Notes: generated by a model from the sequence alone, not told the origin. A stretch of 64,000 nt of DNA from Sphaerisporangium rubeum (GCF_014207705.1 NZ_JACHIU010000001.1:2286501-2350500), one strand, 5' to 3'. Shown: positions 40,080 to 50,809, counted from the first letter of the stretch. Made by a program: numbers and translations.

Positions 40080-41011
40080 GCGGTGGTCTCCTTGCTGATG
40101 AGGTCGCGGGCGGCGTCGAGGTCGCCCGGGGTCTTGAGGGCGACCGTCGCGACGCCGGGCAGCGCGCGTCTGGCGATGCCGGTGAGGGTGCCTCCGGGGA
40201 CGAGCTCGATCATGGCGGTCACGCCGAGCTCCGCCATCGTGGCCATGCAGCGGTCCCAGCGGACCGGCCGGGCCACCTGCTCGGCCAGGCGCCGCAGGAA
40301 CTCCTCGCCGCGCGGCACGGCCGCGCCGTCGGCGTTGGACAGCAGGACGGGCCCGGGGTCGGCCGGCGTGAGGCCGGCCGCGGCCTCGCGCAACTGCTCG
40401 ACCGCCGGAGCCATGTGGACCGTGTGGAACGCGCCGGCCACCGCGAGCGGACGCAGGCGCGCGCGGGCCGGGGGAGCCTCCGCGAACGCGGCCAGCTCAT
40501 CGAGCGTGCCGGCCGCGACGATCTGCCCCGCGGCGTTGACGTTCGCCGGGGTCAGGCCGTGCTTGTCGAGGGCCGCGAGGACCTCCTGCTCGTCGCCGCC
40601 GAGCACGGCCGTCATGCCGGTCTCGGTGACCGCGGCGGCCTTGGCCATGGCCTGGCCCCGCTCGCGCACCAGCCCGAGGGCCTGCTCGGCGGTCAGCACC
40701 CCCGCGAGCGCCGCGGCGGCGAACTCGCCGACGCTGTGGCCCGCGACCACCGCCGCGGGAAGGGGGGAGCCGTCGAGCAGTGCCTCGGCCGAGGCGAGCG
40801 CGGCGGCTACCAACAGTGGCTGCGCGACCGCGGTGTCACGGATCTCGTCGGCGCCGGCGGTGGTCCCGTAGGCGATCAGATCGAGGCCGGCGACCTCCGA
40901 CCATGCCGAGAGCCGGTCACGCAGACCGGGGGTCTCAAGCCACGGGGTCAGGAAGCCTGGAGTCTGGGCGCCTTGGCCGGGAGCGACGATAACGAGCACA
41001 AAAACCACCAT
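40076..41011 (-). CDS. fabD: Malonyl-CoA:ACP transacylase
   Basis: The 311-residue enzyme loads malonyl groups from CoA onto ACP. The nucleophile Ser93 lies in GHSVGEF and the catalytic His196 in AGAFHTVHM; APGQGAQTPG is the N-terminal oxyanion motif. It is first in the fab operon, downstream of fasR. The ATG at 41,011 has only a weak ribosome-binding site; a GTG at 40,999 (start VLVIVAPGQGAQ) is equally plausible by comparison with relatives. Confidence 0.95.
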   Translation of the reverse strand: MVVFVLVIVAPGQGAQTPGFLTPWLETPGLRDRLSAWSEVAGLDLIAYGTTAGADEIRDTAVAQPLLVAAALASAEALLDGSPLPAAVVAGHSVGEFAAAALAGVLTAEQALGLVRERGQAMAKAAAVTETGMTAVLGGDEQEVLAALDKHGLTPANVNAAGQIVAAGTLDELAAFAEAPPARARLRPLAVAGAFHTVHMAPAVEQLREAAAGLTPADPGPVLLSNADGAAVPRGEEFLRRLAEQVARPVRWDRCMATMAELGVTAMIELVPGGTLTGIARRALPGVATVALKTPGDLDAARDLISKETTA

Positions 41012-41073
41012 GCCCTGTAGGAGTTCACCACAGTGCTAATGATCCGTACGAACTTTGTCACTGTGTTTTTGTA

Positions 41074-41096
41074 GGAAACCTCCATCGGAGATTTCC
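41074..41096. promoter_or_regulatory. Candidate FasR operator / inverted repeat before fabD
   Basis: GGAAA-C-CTCC and GGAG-A-TTTCC form an imperfect 9+9-base inverted repeat with a central gap in the 105-base fasR-fabD gap. Streptomyces FasR is known to activate the fabD operon by binding upstream of fabD, so this is a reasonable site, but it could also be a weak hairpin. Confidence 0.4.
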
Positions 41097-41116
41097 GGCC
41101 CGTTACCAAAGTCCGG

Positions 41117-42280
41117 TCAGGTTACGGCAGTGCGCGACAGCCTGCCAAGGATCAGGCCCACCTGCAAAGTGAAGGCCGACCGGCCCTCCGTCGGCAGGTA
41201 CCCCGTCAGCTCTGTGATCTTTTTCAGACGATAACGCACCGTGTTCGGATGGACGAACAGCAGGCGTGCCGTGGCTTCCAAAGATGTGCCCTGTTCGAGG
41301 TAAGTGGCCAGCGTGTCGAGCAGGGGGGTGCCTTCGAGCGGCCGGTAGACGTTCTCGACGAGTTGTGCGCGCGCGTCCTCGTCGCCGTCGATGGCCCGCT
41401 CGGCGAGCAGGTCCTCGGCCGGTACCGGACGCGGCGCGTCCGGCCAGCCCGCCGCCGCGCGCAGACCCGCCATGGCGGCCCGCGCGGAGCTCGCCGCCGC
41501 CTGCAGGTCCGGCACCTCGGGCCCGATCACGACCGGCCCCGGGCCGAACCGCGGCACGACGTGCCGCGCGGCGTCCTTGACGCTGCCGGCGCCGCCGACG
41601 ATGACGATCAGGCGTTCCCCCTGCACCCCGGCGAGCAGGTCGTGGCCGAGGCGCCTGCCCTTGTCGCGCATGCCGTCGATGAGGGTCTGCGGGTCGGCCT
41701 CCGGCGCGTGGCCGGCGAGCACCACCACCGGGGACGACGTCCAGCCGAGCGCCGCGGCCCAGGAGTGCAGGCCGTCGCCGACCTCGCCGCGCACCAGCGC
41801 GTCCACGATCAGGGCCTCCAGCCGCGCGTCCCACGCGCCGCGCACCTCGGCCTCGCGCGCGTACACGTGCGCCGCCGCGAACGCCACGTCGCGGGTGTAG
41901 CGCAGGATGGCCTGGCGGAGCTGGTCCTCGCCGCCGGGGGCGGCGAGCTCCTGCACCTCGGCCTCCACCACCTCGACCACGATGCGCACCAGGTCCACCG
42001 TCTGCTGCAGCGACACCGAGCGCTTCAGCTCGCGCGGCGCCGTGCCGAAGATCTCGACGCTCGGGGCCGGTGTGCCGCCGTCCGCGCTCTGGAACCAGTC
42101 GACGAACGCCGCGATGCCGGCCTGCGCGACCAGCCCCACCCACGAGCGGTCCTCGGCCGACAGCTGGCGGTACCACGCCAGCCGGTCGTCCATGCGCGCC
42201 ATGGCGGCGGTGCCAAGGCTTCCCATGGCGCGTTCGAGCCGCCGCGCGGTGTCTTTGCGTACCCGGTCGTTCACACCCAT
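41117..42280 (-). CDS. fasR: PucR-type transcriptional regulator of fatty-acid synthesis
   Basis: The 387-residue protein has a long central region (about 60-300) and a C-terminal PucR helix-turn-helix (LEGTPLLDTLATYLEQGTS, then LFVHPNTVRYRLKKITELTG). Position immediately upstream of fabD and domain layout match FasR of Streptomyces coelicolor, which activates the fabD-fabH-acpP-fabF operon. It is not related to the TetR protein also called FasR in mycobacteria. The ATG at 42,280 lacks a clear ribosome-binding site. Confidence 0.88.
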   Translation of the reverse strand: MGVNDRVRKDTARRLERAMGSLGTAAMARMDDRLAWYRQLSAEDRSWVGLVAQAGIAAFVDWFQSADGGTPAPSVEIFGTAPRELKRSVSLQQTVDLVRIVVEVVEAEVQELAAPGGEDQLRQAILRYTRDVAFAAAHVYAREAEVRGAWDARLEALIVDALVRGEVGDGLHSWAAALGWTSSPVVVLAGHAPEADPQTLIDGMRDKGRRLGHDLLAGVQGERLIVIVGGAGSVKDAARHVVPRFGPGPVVIGPEVPDLQAAASSARAAMAGLRAAAGWPDAPRPVPAEDLLAERAIDGDEDARAQLVENVYRPLEGTPLLDTLATYLEQGTSLEATARLLFVHPNTVRYRLKKITELTGYLPTEGRSAFTLQVGLILGRLSRTAVT

Positions 42281-42387
42281 AGGGTGCCAGGTCAGCGCGC
42301 GTGGAACAGCCGTACGGCCCCTGTGGGACCCCGCTCGCGCCGCGTGGGAGGCGACAAGGCGGGCCCGCGTGCGGTAGACCGGGAACT

Positions 42388-43410
42388 GTGGAACCGGCCG
42401 AGGCGCTCAAGAGGATCGCGTTCCTGCTGGAGCGCGCCGGTGAGCCGACCTACCGGGTGCGTGCCTTCCGCGGCGCCGCCGCCGCCATCGAGCCGCTGCC
42501 ACGCGACGAGCTGGCCAGGCTGGCGGCGTCGGGGGAGCTGACCGGCCTGAAAGGCGTCGGCAAGGTCACCGCGCTCGCCGTCACCGAGGCGCTGGACGGC
42601 GCCGTGCCGACGTACCTGCGCCGCCTTGAGGACACCGCGGGACAGGACCTCGGCGAGAGCGCCGCCGCGTTGCGCGCCGCGCTCAGAGGCGACCTGCACG
42701 CGCACTCCGACTGGTCCGACGGCGGCTCCCCGATCGACGAGATGGCCGCCGCCGCGCGCGACCTCGGCCACGACTACCTCGCCATGACCGACCACTCGCC
42801 GCGCCTGACCGTGGCGCGCGGCCTGTCCGCCGAACGGCTGCGCGAGCAGCTCGGCGTCATCGAGGCGCTCAACGAGCGGCTCGCGCCGTTCCGCGTGCTC
42901 ACCGGCATCGAGGTGGACATCCTGCCGGACGGGTCGCTCGACCAGGATCCCGCGCTGCTCGGCCGCCTGGACGTCGTGGTGGCGAGCGTGCACTCCAAGC
43001 TGCGCATGGACGCCGAGGACATGACCCGCCGCATGGTCACGGCCGTCGCGAACCCGCTGGTGGACGTGCTCGGCCACTGCACCGGTCGCATCGTCCGCTC
43101 CGGCGGCAGGCGCGGGGGCCTGCGGCCGGAGTCGGCGTTCGACGCCGAGATCGTCTTCGAGGCGTGCCGCCGCTTCGGCGTGGCCGTCGAGATCAACTCA
43201 CGGCCCGACCGGCTGGACCCGCCGAAACGCCTGCTGCGGCTGGCGTACGAGACGGGCTGCCTGTTCTCGATCGACTCCGACGCGCACGCACCCGGCCAGC
43301 TCGACTGGCAGGTGTTCGGCTGCGAGCGCGCCGCGCTGTGCGGCGTCCCCGCCGGCCGGGTGGTCGGCACCTGGCCGCTGGAGCGCCTGCTGGAGTGGAC
43401 CGCCTCCTAG
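42388..43410 (+). CDS. PHP-domain phosphoesterase with N-terminal helix-hairpin-helix region
   Basis: The 340-residue protein begins with a PolX-like helical DNA-binding segment (AEALKRIAFLLERAGEPTYR, LTGLKGVGKVTALAVTEAL) and continues with a PHP domain whose metal ligands are visible in RGDLHAHSDWSDG, DYLAMTDHSP, EVDILPDG, VASVHSK, DVLGHCTG and DSDAHAPGQLDW. It lacks the polymerase core of PolX, so a nuclease or phosphatase role in DNA repair or metabolism is likely. The GTG at 42,388 is chosen because upstream codons are not family-like. It diverges from fasR. Confidence 0.85.
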   Translation: MEPAEALKRIAFLLERAGEPTYRVRAFRGAAAAIEPLPRDELARLAASGELTGLKGVGKVTALAVTEALDGAVPTYLRRLEDTAGQDLGESAAALRAALRGDLHAHSDWSDGGSPIDEMAAAARDLGHDYLAMTDHSPRLTVARGLSAERLREQLGVIEALNERLAPFRVLTGIEVDILPDGSLDQDPALLGRLDVVVASVHSKLRMDAEDMTRRMVTAVANPLVDVLGHCTGRIVRSGGRRGGLRPESAFDAEIVFEACRRFGVAVEINSRPDRLDPPKRLLRLAYETGCLFSIDSDAHAPGQLDWQVFGCERAALCGVPAGRVVGTWPLERLLEWTAS

Positions 43411-43458
43411 CGAGGTGCCTGTTTCGCGGCTGAGCGGCCGAATGTCGCGCGCGCGGCG

Positions 43459-43464
43459 TAGTTT
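43459..43464 (+). promoter_or_regulatory. Candidate -10 element of a leaderless promoter
   Basis: TAGTTT is followed by six bases and the GTG at 43,471 of the WYL regulator gene, with no standard Shine-Dalgarno site. Confidence 0.45.
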
Positions 43465-43470
43465 CGGGAT

Positions 43471-44154
43471 GTGAACCGTACCGATCGGCTCTACGCTCTC
43501 GTCGAGGAGCTGCGCGCGATCTCCCCCAGGTGGCGGTCCGCACGACAGCTCAGCGAGAGCTTCGGGGTGAGCGTCCGCACCGTCGAGCGCGACATCGCGG
43601 CCCTCCAGCGCGCCGGCGTCCCCATCCGCGCCGAACCCGGCCGCCGCGGCGGCTACGCCATCGGCGAGGCCCACGCGCCGCCGCCGCTCGACCTCACCCC
43701 CGCTGAGGCGGTGGCCGTGGCCGTCGCGCTGAGCCGCGCCGGCAAGCGGCCGTTCGCGGCGCACGCGCACAGCGCGCTGCGCAAACTGGTGGCCGCGAGC
43801 CCCGCGCCCCCCGCCGGTTCCCTCCCCGGTGAGGCCCTGACCGCGCGCCGCGCGGCCATCGCCAAGGTCATCTCCGACGCGCTGCTGCGCACCCAGGTGC
43901 TGCGCATCACCTACGACGACCGCGCCGGCGCCACCACCGAGCGCGAGGTCGAGCCCGGCGTGTTCATCGGCGGACGCGGCGGCCTGTGGTACCTCGTCGC
44001 CTGGTGCAGATTACGCCAGGACGTCCGGGTCTTCCGCCTGGACCGCATCGGCGCCGCGGCCACCACAGGCGAACCCGCCTGGCCACGCAGCCGGCTGGAA
44101 CAGTACGTCCCCGACATCGCCGGCCTCGCCACCGAGGACCCGGTCCGGGACTGA
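43471..44154 (+). CDS. WYL-domain transcriptional regulator
   Basis: The 227-residue regulator has an N-terminal HTH_11 helix-turn-helix (RSARQLSESFGVSVRTVERDI and IRAEPGRRGGYAIG) and a WYL domain (RITYDDRAGATTEREVEPG, LWYLVAWCRLRQDVRVFRLD). WYL domains sense nucleic-acid or other small ligands; the target genes are unknown and it stands alone. The GTG start has a TAGTTT element at leaderless spacing. It converges on aceE with a hairpin between. Confidence 0.9.
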   Translation: MNRTDRLYALVEELRAISPRWRSARQLSESFGVSVRTVERDIAALQRAGVPIRAEPGRRGGYAIGEAHAPPPLDLTPAEAVAVAVALSRAGKRPFAAHAHSALRKLVAASPAPPAGSLPGEALTARRAAIAKVISDALLRTQVLRITYDDRAGATTEREVEPGVFIGGRGGLWYLVAWCRLRQDVRVFRLDRIGAAATTGEPAWPRSRLEQYVPDIAGLATEDPVRD

Positions 44155-44175
44155 GCGGCCCGGCGGGAACGCGGC

Positions 44176-44204
44176 GGCCCCCGCACGCCGTGCGTGCGAG
44201 GGCC
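44176..44204. terminator. Bidirectional hairpin between WYL regulator and aceE
   Basis: GGCCCCCGCACGC (44,176-44,188) pairs with GCGTGCGAGGGCC (44,192-44,204), one mismatch, across a 3-base loop. It lies between convergent genes. Confidence 0.7.
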
Positions 44205-44218
44205 GGGCGGAGAGGTGG

Positions 44219-47017
44219 TCAGACCCCCATGGACTGCGTCTCGTTGCTCTCGCGGGTCGGGTTCGCCGCGACCTCGGTGACGCCGTTCTTCAGGTGGTAC
44301 CGCGAGATGGCCTCACGCAGCGCCTCCTGCTTGACCTCGCCGCGCCGCGCGAGCTGCGTCAGCACCGCCAGGGTGATCGACGCGGCGTCCACGTGGAAGT
44401 GGCGGCGCAGTGCCGAACGGGTGTCGGACAGGCCGAAACCGTCGGTGCCGAGCGAGGACCAGTCACCCGGCACCCACCGGGAGATCTGGTCGGGAACGGC
44501 CCGCATGTAGTCGCTGACCCCGACGAACGGCCCGGGGACGTCGGTCAGCACCTTGGTGACGTACGGCACGCGCTGCTCGGCCTCGGGGTTGAGCAGGTTG
44601 TGCTCGTCGCAGTCGAGCGCGTCGCGGCGCAGCTCCGACCACGACGGCGCCGACCACACCTCGGCCGCCACCCCCCACTCCTCGGCCAGCAGGCGCTGCG
44701 CCTCAAGGGCCCAGCGGCCCGCCACACCGGAGGCCAGGATGTTGGCCCGCGGCCCTTCGACCGCGGGGGCCGCGGCGAAGCGGTACAGACCCTTCAGCAC
44801 GCCTTCGACGTCGAGGTCCTCCGGCTCGGCCGGCTGCGGGTACGGCTCGTTGTACACCGTGAGGTAGTAGAAGATCTCCTCAGGGTTCTCGCCGTACATG
44901 CGCCGCAGGCCGTCCCGCACGATGTGCGCGATCTCGAAGGCCCACGCCGGGTCGTAGGAGACCGCCGCCGGGTTGGTGGAGGCGATCAGCGGCGTGTGGC
45001 CGTCCTCGTGCTGCAGCCCCTCGCCGTTCAGCGTGGTGCGGCCGGCGGTGGCGCCGAGCAGGAAGCCCCGGCCCATCTGGTCGCCGAGAGCCCACATCTG
45101 GTCGGCGGTGCGCTGGAACCCGAACATCGAGTAGAAGATGTAGATCGGGATCATGTGCTCGCCGTGCGTGGCGTACGCGCTGCCGGCCGCGATGGTCGAG
45201 CCCATCGACCCGGCCTCGCTGATGCCCTCGTGCAGGATCTGGCCCTCGAGCGACTCCTTGTACGACAGCAGCAGGTTGCGGTCCACCGCGTCGTACGTCT
45301 GGCCGTGCGGAGAGTAGATCTTGGCGGTCGGGAACATCGCGTCGAGACCGAACGTGCGGGCCTCGTCCGGGATGATCGGCACGAACCTGGCGCCGATCTC
45401 CTTGTCCTTCATGAGGTCCTTCAGCAGGCGGACGAACGCCATGGTGGTGGCGACGTTCTGCTTGCCGGAGCCCTTCTTCAGGTCGGCGTAGACCTTGTCG
45501 CCGGGGAGCTTGAGCGGCTTGGCACGTACTACACGTTTCGGCAGGTAGCCGCCGAGGGCCGCGCGGCGCTCGCGCATGTAGGCGATCTCTTCGTCGTTCT
45601 CGCCGGGGTGGAAGTACGGCGGCAGGTCGCCCTCGAGGTCCTTGTCCGGGATCGGCAGGTACAGCCGGTCGCGGAACTCCTTGAGCTCGGCCTTGCTCAT
45701 CTTCTTCATCTGGTGGGTGGCGTTGCGGGCCTCGAAGTCCTTGCCGAGGGTCCACCCCTTGATGGTCTGCGCGAGGATGACCGTGGGCTGGCCGACGTGC
45801 TCGCGTGCCGCCTTGAACGCCGCGTAGACCTTGCGGTAGTCGTGGCCGCCGCGCGACAGCTTGCGGATGTCGTCGTCGGACAGGTGCTCGACCATCTTGC
45901 GCAGCCGCGGGTCGTCACCGAAGAAGTGCTCGCGGATGTACTCGCCGGACTCCACCGAGTACGTCTGGAACTGGCCGTCCGGCGTGGTGTTCATCTTGTT
46001 GACCAGCACGCCGTCGACGTCGGCGGCGAGAAGCTGGTCCCAGTCGCGTCCCCACACGACCTTGATGACGTTCCAGCCGGCGCCGCGGAAGTACGACTCC
46101 AGCTCCTGGATGATCTTGCCGTTGCCGCGGACCGGGCCGTCCAGGCGCTGCAGGTTGCAGTTGATGACGAACGTGAGGTTGTCGAGCTCCTCACGGGAGG
46201 CGAGGCCGATCGCGCCGAGCGACTCCGGCTCGTCCATCTCGCCGTCGCCGAGGAAGCACCACACGTGGCTGCGGCTGGTGTCCTTGATCTTGCGGCTGAG
46301 CAGGTAGCGGTTGAACCGCGCCTGGTAGATCGCGCCGATCGCGCCGAGGCCCATCGACACCGTGGGGAACTCCCAGAAGTCGGGCATCAGGCGGGGGTGC
46401 GGGTAGGACGGCAGGCCCTTGAAGCCCTGCGACAGCTCCTGGCGGAAGGCGTCGAGCTGCGCCTCGTTGAGGCGGCCCTCCAGGAACGCGCGAGCGTAGA
46501 TGCCCGGCGCGGCGTGACCCTGGATGAACACCTGGTCACCCGACTCACCGTGGTCCTTGCCGCGGAAGAAGTGGTTGAAGCCCACTTCGTACAGCGAGGC
46601 CGCCGAGGCGTAGGTGGCGATGTGGCCACCGACGTTGGTGCGGGCATTGGCCCGGGTCACCATCACCGCGGCGTTCCACCGGATGTAGGCCCGGATCCGG
46701 CGCTCGACGTACTCGTCGCCGGGGAACCAGGGCTCGCGCTCCGGGGGGATGGTGTTGATGTAGTCGGTGCTGCGCAGACCGGGCACGCCGACCTGATGCT
46801 CGCGCGCGCGCTCTAGCAGGCGCAGCATCAGGTAACGGGCTCGGCTCCGACCCTCCGTCTTGACGACGGTGTCTAGCGACTCAAGCCACTCCTGGGTCTC
46901 GCTGGGGTCGACATCAGGGAGCTGGCTGGGTAGACCGTCGCTGATGATCGAGAAACGCTGGCGTCCGGAAGCCACTGGGTCATCGCCTTCCGAGGATCGA
47001 CTGGTAAGCCTCTGCAT
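44219..47017 (-). CDS. aceE: Pyruvate dehydrogenase E1 component, homodimeric
   Basis: The 932-residue enzyme decarboxylates pyruvate with thiamine diphosphate and passes the acetyl group to E2 lipoyl domains. The ThDP motif [20 protein letters not shown] is followed by [16 protein letters not shown], and HGDTYDAV-like [10 protein letters not shown] with [20 protein letters not shown] lies in the pyrimidine domain. Length matches the E. coli AceE type used by actinobacteria. Its E2/E3 genes are not in the window. In Streptomyces, as I recall, aceE lies beside the DUF3052 and AhpE genes; here about 7 kb of other genes separate them. Confidence 0.96.
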   Translation of the reverse strand: MQRLTSRSSEGDDPVASGRQRFSIISDGLPSQLPDVDPSETQEWLESLDTVVKTEGRSRARYLMLRLLERAREHQVGVPGLRSTDYINTIPPEREPWFPGDEYVERRIRAYIRWNAAVMVTRANARTNVGGHIATYASAASLYEVGFNHFFRGKDHGESGDQVFIQGHAAPGIYARAFLEGRLNEAQLDAFRQELSQGFKGLPSYPHPRLMPDFWEFPTVSMGLGAIGAIYQARFNRYLLSRKIKDTSRSHVWCFLGDGEMDEPESLGAIGLASREELDNLTFVINCNLQRLDGPVRGNGKIIQELESYFRGAGWNVIKVVWGRDWDQLLAADVDGVLVNKMNTTPDGQFQTYSVESGEYIREHFFGDDPRLRKMVEHLSDDDIRKLSRGGHDYRKVYAAFKAAREHVGQPTVILAQTIKGWTLGKDFEARNATHQMKKMSKAELKEFRDRLYLPIPDKDLEGDLPPYFHPGENDEEIAYMRERRAALGGYLPKRVVRAKPLKLPGDKVYADLKKGSGKQNVATTMAFVRLLKDLMKDKEIGARFVPIIPDEARTFGLDAMFPTAKIYSPHGQTYDAVDRNLLLSYKESLEGQILHEGISEAGSMGSTIAAGSAYATHGEHMIPIYIFYSMFGFQRTADQMWALGDQMGRGFLLGATAGRTTLNGEGLQHEDGHTPLIASTNPAAVSYDPAWAFEIAHIVRDGLRRMYGENPEEIFYYLTVYNEPYPQPAEPEDLDVEGVLKGLYRFAAAPAVEGPRANILASGVAGRWALEAQRLLAEEWGVAAEVWSAPSWSELRRDALDCDEHNLLNPEAEQRVPYVTKVLTDVPGPFVGVSDYMRAVPDQISRWVPGDWSSLGTDGFGLSDTRSALRRHFHVDAASITLAVLTQLARRGEVKQEALREAISRYHLKNGVTEVAANPTRESNETQSMGV

Positions 47018-47344
47018 CGTTGTCTAGGTCGCCCTCCATCCTGGCCGGTTACTCCGGAAAGTGCATCTCTACCGTCCGGTAACCAAGATGTCCCTGCTGG
47101 CAGTGGGCCAGGCGTGGCCTAGACCACCGATGGTAGGACGTTTTCCCCCGACAATGACAATTGGCATCTAAGCATGAGACGTCCCGGCCTCGGCTCAGGG
47201 GTCGCCTCTGGGTGCCCCGCACCCCTCTGCCTCCCCCGCCGGGGGGACTCCCAACCCCGCTCGCGCGCGATGCGCGGCCGGACCGGTGTCACGAGCCTTG
47301 ATCGTACGGCTCCCCGGGAGCCGTCCACACCGGAGGCTCCACTG
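47018..47344. other. aceE upstream region
   Basis: This 327-base gap lies between the divergent aceE and lipoprotein genes. An inverted repeat GGTTAC (47,047-47,052) and GTAACC (47,079-47,084), with CCGG elements inside, lies 30-70 bases upstream of aceE and could be an operator. The rest, rich in CCC runs near 47,215-47,250, shows nothing recognisable. Confidence 0.35.
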
Positions 47345-47860
47345 ATGAAACGTACAACCTTGATCATATCGGTGATGGCGCTGATCGCCGGCGCGGCCGG
47401 CTGCGCGTCACCGGCAGGCGGAGCGGGGACCTCCGCGAGTCCGGCCCCCCGGGTCGACGAGTTCGCCACCTTCAGGGAATTCTCCAGATGCGTGCGCGCC
47501 AACGGCATGCCGGGCTTCCCCGACCCGGTGCGAGGGGCCGACGGGAGGATCACCTTCCCGGTGCCGCAGGGTCACGGCAAGCTGCCGTCCACCAAGGCGA
47601 CCGAGGCATGCCGATCCATCCTGCGCGACATCCCCGGCATGAAGAGCGAGACGATCCCACCCGCCGAGCTGGCGAAGACACGCGAGTTCGCCAAATGCAT
47701 GCGTGCCAACGGTCTGCGCGACTGGCCCGACCCCACGACAGAAGGCGCCTTCCCGCTGCCCCGCCGTCTGCGCGACCTCGGCAAGCGCGGGTTCATCGAC
47801 CAGCTGCGCAAATGCCGGAGCATCCTGCCCGGCAAAGGCCTCCACATCACGGAAGGATGA
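47345..47860 (+). CDS. Small lipoprotein with duplicated cysteine motif
   Basis: The 171-residue precursor has a lipoprotein signal (MKRTTLIISVMALIAGAAGC, lipobox AGAAGC, Cys20). The mature part repeats a motif: FREFSRCVRANGMPGFPDP and, about 75 residues on, TREFAKCMRANGLRDWPDP, each followed by a Pro-rich turn and a later cysteine (ATEACRSIL, QLRKCRSIL). The layout implies two similar disulfide-bonded modules. Its stop overlaps the start of a membrane fusion protein gene (ATGA), so it is probably an accessory of the following MacB-type transporter; function is unknown. Confidence 0.8.
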   Translation: MKRTTLIISVMALIAGAAGCASPAGGAGTSASPAPRVDEFATFREFSRCVRANGMPGFPDPVRGADGRITFPVPQGHGKLPSTKATEACRSILRDIPGMKSETIPPAELAKTREFAKCMRANGLRDWPDPTTEGAFPLPRRLRDLGKRGFIDQLRKCRSILPGKGLHITEG

Positions 47861-48912
47861 CCCCGGCGATGAGACCTGTCGGCCTGTCCCTGGCCGGGGT
47901 GGTGGTCCTCGCCGCCGCCGGAGGCGGCTGGGTCCTGCTTCGTGAACCACCCCCGCCGGCCACCACCGCTCCACCCGCGGGCTCGGCCGTCGCGGTCACG
48001 CTCGGCGACGTGGTCGCGCGGCAGCAGGTCAACGGCACCCTGACCTACGACGGCGCGTACACGGTCACCGGCCACGGCGGCACGGTCACCCGCCTGCCCG
48101 CGACCGGGACCACGGTCCGGCGGGGCGCCACCCTGTACGAGTCGGACGGCCGCCGGGTGCCTCTGCTGTACGGCCCCCGCCCCGCCTGGCGCGACCTGGG
48201 ACTCGGCGTGACCGACGGGACGGACGTGCGGCAACTGGAGCGCAACCTCCGGGCCCTCGGGTACACCGGCTTCACGGTGGACCGTCACTACGACCTCGGC
48301 ACGTACTGGGCGGTACGCCGGTGGCAGCGCGCCGCGCGGCTGCCGGTGACCGGCGCCGTCCCCCTCGGCCAGGTGGTCTTCCTCCCCGGGGCCCTCCGGG
48401 TCACCGGTCACGACATCGGGACCGGACGGCCCGCCACAGGGCAGGTGCTGCACGGCACCGGGGCGGCCCCCGTGGTCACGCTGGACCTCGACCCCGCCGT
48501 GGCGCCGTCGGTGCGCCGGGGGGACCGGGTGCGCGTCACGCTCCCCGACGGTGCCGTCCGCCCCGGTCGCGTGACCCGGGTCAGCGGCGTCGCGCAGCCC
48601 GGCGAACAGCAGGACGGCGCGCAGGCGCCGTCCACCATCCCCGCCACCGTCCGGCTCGCCGGCAAGCGGTTCCGCATGCTGGACCAGGCGCTGGTCCAGG
48701 TGGACATCACCACAGAGCGACGCGCGAACGTCCTCACCGTCCCCGTCGTCGCCCTGCTCGCCAGGCCCGGCGGCACGTACGCCGTCGTGACCGTGGACGG
48801 CGGACGCCGGACGGCCGTGCCGGTCGAGGTGGGACTGTTCGACGAGGTCGCGGGGACCGTCGAGGTGACCGGTGTCACCGAGGGGACCATGGTGGAGGTG
48901 CCGGCCGGATGA
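47857..48912 (+). CDS. Periplasmic-adaptor-like protein with peptidoglycan-binding domain
   Basis: The 351-residue protein has one N-terminal membrane segment ([19 protein letters not shown]) and an HlyD-like body: a first beta/lipoyl half ([20 protein letters not shown]), a peptidoglycan-binding-type insert ([17 protein letters not shown], then [18 protein letters not shown]) and a second half ([26 protein letters not shown]). It should link a MacB-type ABC exporter to the envelope. ATG 47,857 overlaps the preceding stop; ATG 47,869 is a possible start too. Confidence 0.85.
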   Translation: MTPAMRPVGLSLAGVVVLAAAGGGWVLLREPPPPATTAPPAGSAVAVTLGDVVARQQVNGTLTYDGAYTVTGHGGTVTRLPATGTTVRRGATLYESDGRRVPLLYGPRPAWRDLGLGVTDGTDVRQLERNLRALGYTGFTVDRHYDLGTYWAVRRWQRAARLPVTGAVPLGQVVFLPGALRVTGHDIGTGRPATGQVLHGTGAAPVVTLDLDPAVAPSVRRGDRVRVTLPDGAVRPGRVTRVSGVAQPGEQQDGAQAPSTIPATVRLAGKRFRMLDQALVQVDITTERRANVLTVPVVALLARPGGTYAVVTVDGGRRTAVPVEVGLFDEVAGTVEVTGVTEGTMVEVPAG

Positions 48913-49619
48913 CCGTGAAGGACCACACGGAAGAACCGGTGCTGCGGCTGTCGGAGGTCTGGAAGGTGTACCCCGGCGAGCCGCCGGTGGAGTCGGTGCG
49001 CGGCGTGTCGCTGGACGTCCGGCCCGGCGAGATGGTGGCGCTGCTCGGGCCGTCCGGCTCGGGCAAGTCCACCTTGCTCCACCTCATGGCCGCACTCGAC
49101 CGCCCCACCTCCGGCTCGGTGCGCCTCGCCGGCCACGAGACGGGGACCTACCGCGACCGGCGGCTCGCCGGACTGCGGGCCCGCCACGTGGGGGTGGTCT
49201 TCCAGCGGTTCTTCCTGCTGGAGGGCATGACCGCGCTGGAGAACGTCGCCACAGGGCTGGTGTACCGCGGCATGCCGGATGCCGAGCGGCGGCGTCTCGC
49301 CGCGGAGGCGCTGGCCGGGGTCGGCCTCGCGCACCGTGCCGCGCACCGTCCGTCCAGACTGTCCGGCGGGGAGCGGCAGCGGGTCGCCGTCGCACGCGCT
49401 CTGGCCGGACGACCGGCGATCGTGCTGGCCGACGAACCCACCGGGAACCTCGACTCCGCCTCAGGCGCCGCGATCATCGAACTGCTGCGCGAGCTGAACG
49501 GCCAGGGGACGACCCTGGTGGTGGTCACGCACGACGCCGAGGTCGCCGGCGCCTGCCCGCGCCGGGTGGAACTGCGTGACGGCCTGGTCGTCGGGGACCG
49601 CGGGCCGGTGACGCCATGA
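48909..49619 (+). CDS. ABC exporter ATP-binding protein (MacB/LolD type)
   Basis: The 236-residue ATPase has Walker [13 protein letters not shown]-loop VFQRFFLL, signature [16 protein letters not shown], Walker [14 protein letters not shown] and H-loop [15 protein letters not shown] is the hallmark of the MacB/LolD/FtsE group. It drives the permease encoded next. ATGA overlaps exist on both sides of the gene, so adaptor, ATPase and permease are co-translated. Confidence 0.95.
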   Translation: MTVKDHTEEPVLRLSEVWKVYPGEPPVESVRGVSLDVRPGEMVALLGPSGSGKSTLLHLMAALDRPTSGSVRLAGHETGTYRDRRLAGLRARHVGVVFQRFFLLEGMTALENVATGLVYRGMPDAERRRLAAEALAGVGLAHRAAHRPSRLSGGERQRVAVARALAGRPAIVLADEPTGNLDSASGAAIIELLRELNGQGTTLVVVTHDAEVAGACPRRVELRDGLVVGDRGPVTP

Positions 49620-50809
49620 GCGACGTCAGCCGGATGCGGGGAGCCGACCTGCTGGCCGCCGGCACCCTCGGGCTGCGGTCGCGGCCGCTGCGCGCCGTGC
49701 TCTCGGCGCTCGGCATCGCGATCGGCGTCGCGTCGATCGTCGCGGTGCTCGGGGTCACCCGGTCCAGCCAGGCGGCGCTGCTCGAGCAGATCGACCGGCT
49801 CGGCACCAACCTGCTCACCGTCGCCGACGGCAAGGAGATCGGTGGCGCCGAGGCCCCGTTGCCGGAGCGCGCGAGCACGATGATCCGCCGGCTGCCGGGG
49901 GTGGAGCACGTCGCACCCACCACGCGCCTGAACGGGTTCTCCGTCTACCGCAACGACCTGATCCCGGCAGGGCAGACCGGCGGGCTGGACGTACGGGCCT
50001 GTGACGCCGCACTGCTGGCCACGCTGGACGGTCAGGTCGCCAAGGGCCGGTTCCTCGACGCCGCGACCGCCGGGTACCCGGTCACCGTGCTCGGCCACGA
50101 GGCGGCCCGCATGCTCGGGATCAGCCGCGTGGACGGCGCCACCCGGGTACGGCTCGGCGGCCACTGGTTCGGCGTCGCCGGCGTCCTCGCACCTTTGACC
50201 CTGGCCCCGGAGATCGACAGGGCCGCGCTGGTCGGGTTCCCCGTCGCGGGCCGCCTGCTCGGCCACGACGGCCACCCCAGCCGCCTGTACGTCCGCGCCG
50301 CGCAGGACCGTGTGGAGGCCGTCGCCGCGCTGCTCGCCGCCACCACCAACCCGGAGTTCCCCGAACGCGCCGACGTGAGCCGTCCCTCGGACACGCTCAC
50401 CGTCCGCCTGTCGGTGGCCGAGACCGGCGCCGCGCTGTTCCTCGGCCTCGGGGCGATCGCCTTGCTCGTGGGAGGCATCGGCGTCGGCAACATCATGGTC
50501 ATCTCCGTACTGGAGCGCCGTGGCGAGATCGGCCTGCGCCGCGCGCTCGGCGCCGCTCGCCGGCACGTGGCCGCGCAGTTCCTCGCCGAGTCGTTCCTGC
50601 TCTCCGCGCTCGGCGGCGCGGCCGGTGTGGCGGCCGGCTCACTGGTCACCGCCGTCGTGGCCCGGCACCGCGGCTGGCCGGCGCTGATCCCTCCCGAGGC
50701 ACTGTGGGGCGGCCTCGGCGTGGCCGTGCTGGTGGGAGCCCTCGCCGGGCTCTACCCCGCACTGCGCGCCGCTCGCCTCCAGCCCACCGAGGCACTGCGC
50801 GCCATGTGA
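49616..50809 (+). CDS. ABC exporter permease (MacB/FtsX type)
   Basis: The 397-residue protein has one N-terminal transmembrane segment ([20 protein letters not shown]), a large extracytoplasmic MacB_PCD domain (about 60-270) and three C-terminal segments with the FtsX core ([41 protein letters not shown]). This is the mechanotransmission-type exporter fold used for peptides, lipoproteins or antibiotics. Substrate is unknown. The convergent two-component system is the likely regulator. Confidence 0.93.
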   Translation: MSDVSRMRGADLLAAGTLGLRSRPLRAVLSALGIAIGVASIVAVLGVTRSSQAALLEQIDRLGTNLLTVADGKEIGGAEAPLPERASTMIRRLPGVEHVAPTTRLNGFSVYRNDLIPAGQTGGLDVRACDAALLATLDGQVAKGRFLDAATAGYPVTVLGHEAARMLGISRVDGATRVRLGGHWFGVAGVLAPLTLAPEIDRAALVGFPVAGRLLGHDGHPSRLYVRAAQDRVEAVAALLAATTNPEFPERADVSRPSDTLTVRLSVAETGAALFLGLGAIALLVGGIGVGNIMVISVLERRGEIGLRRALGAARRHVAAQFLAESFLLSALGGAAGVAAGSLVTAVVARHRGWPALIPPEALWGGLGVAVLVGALAGLYPALRAARLQPTEALRAM

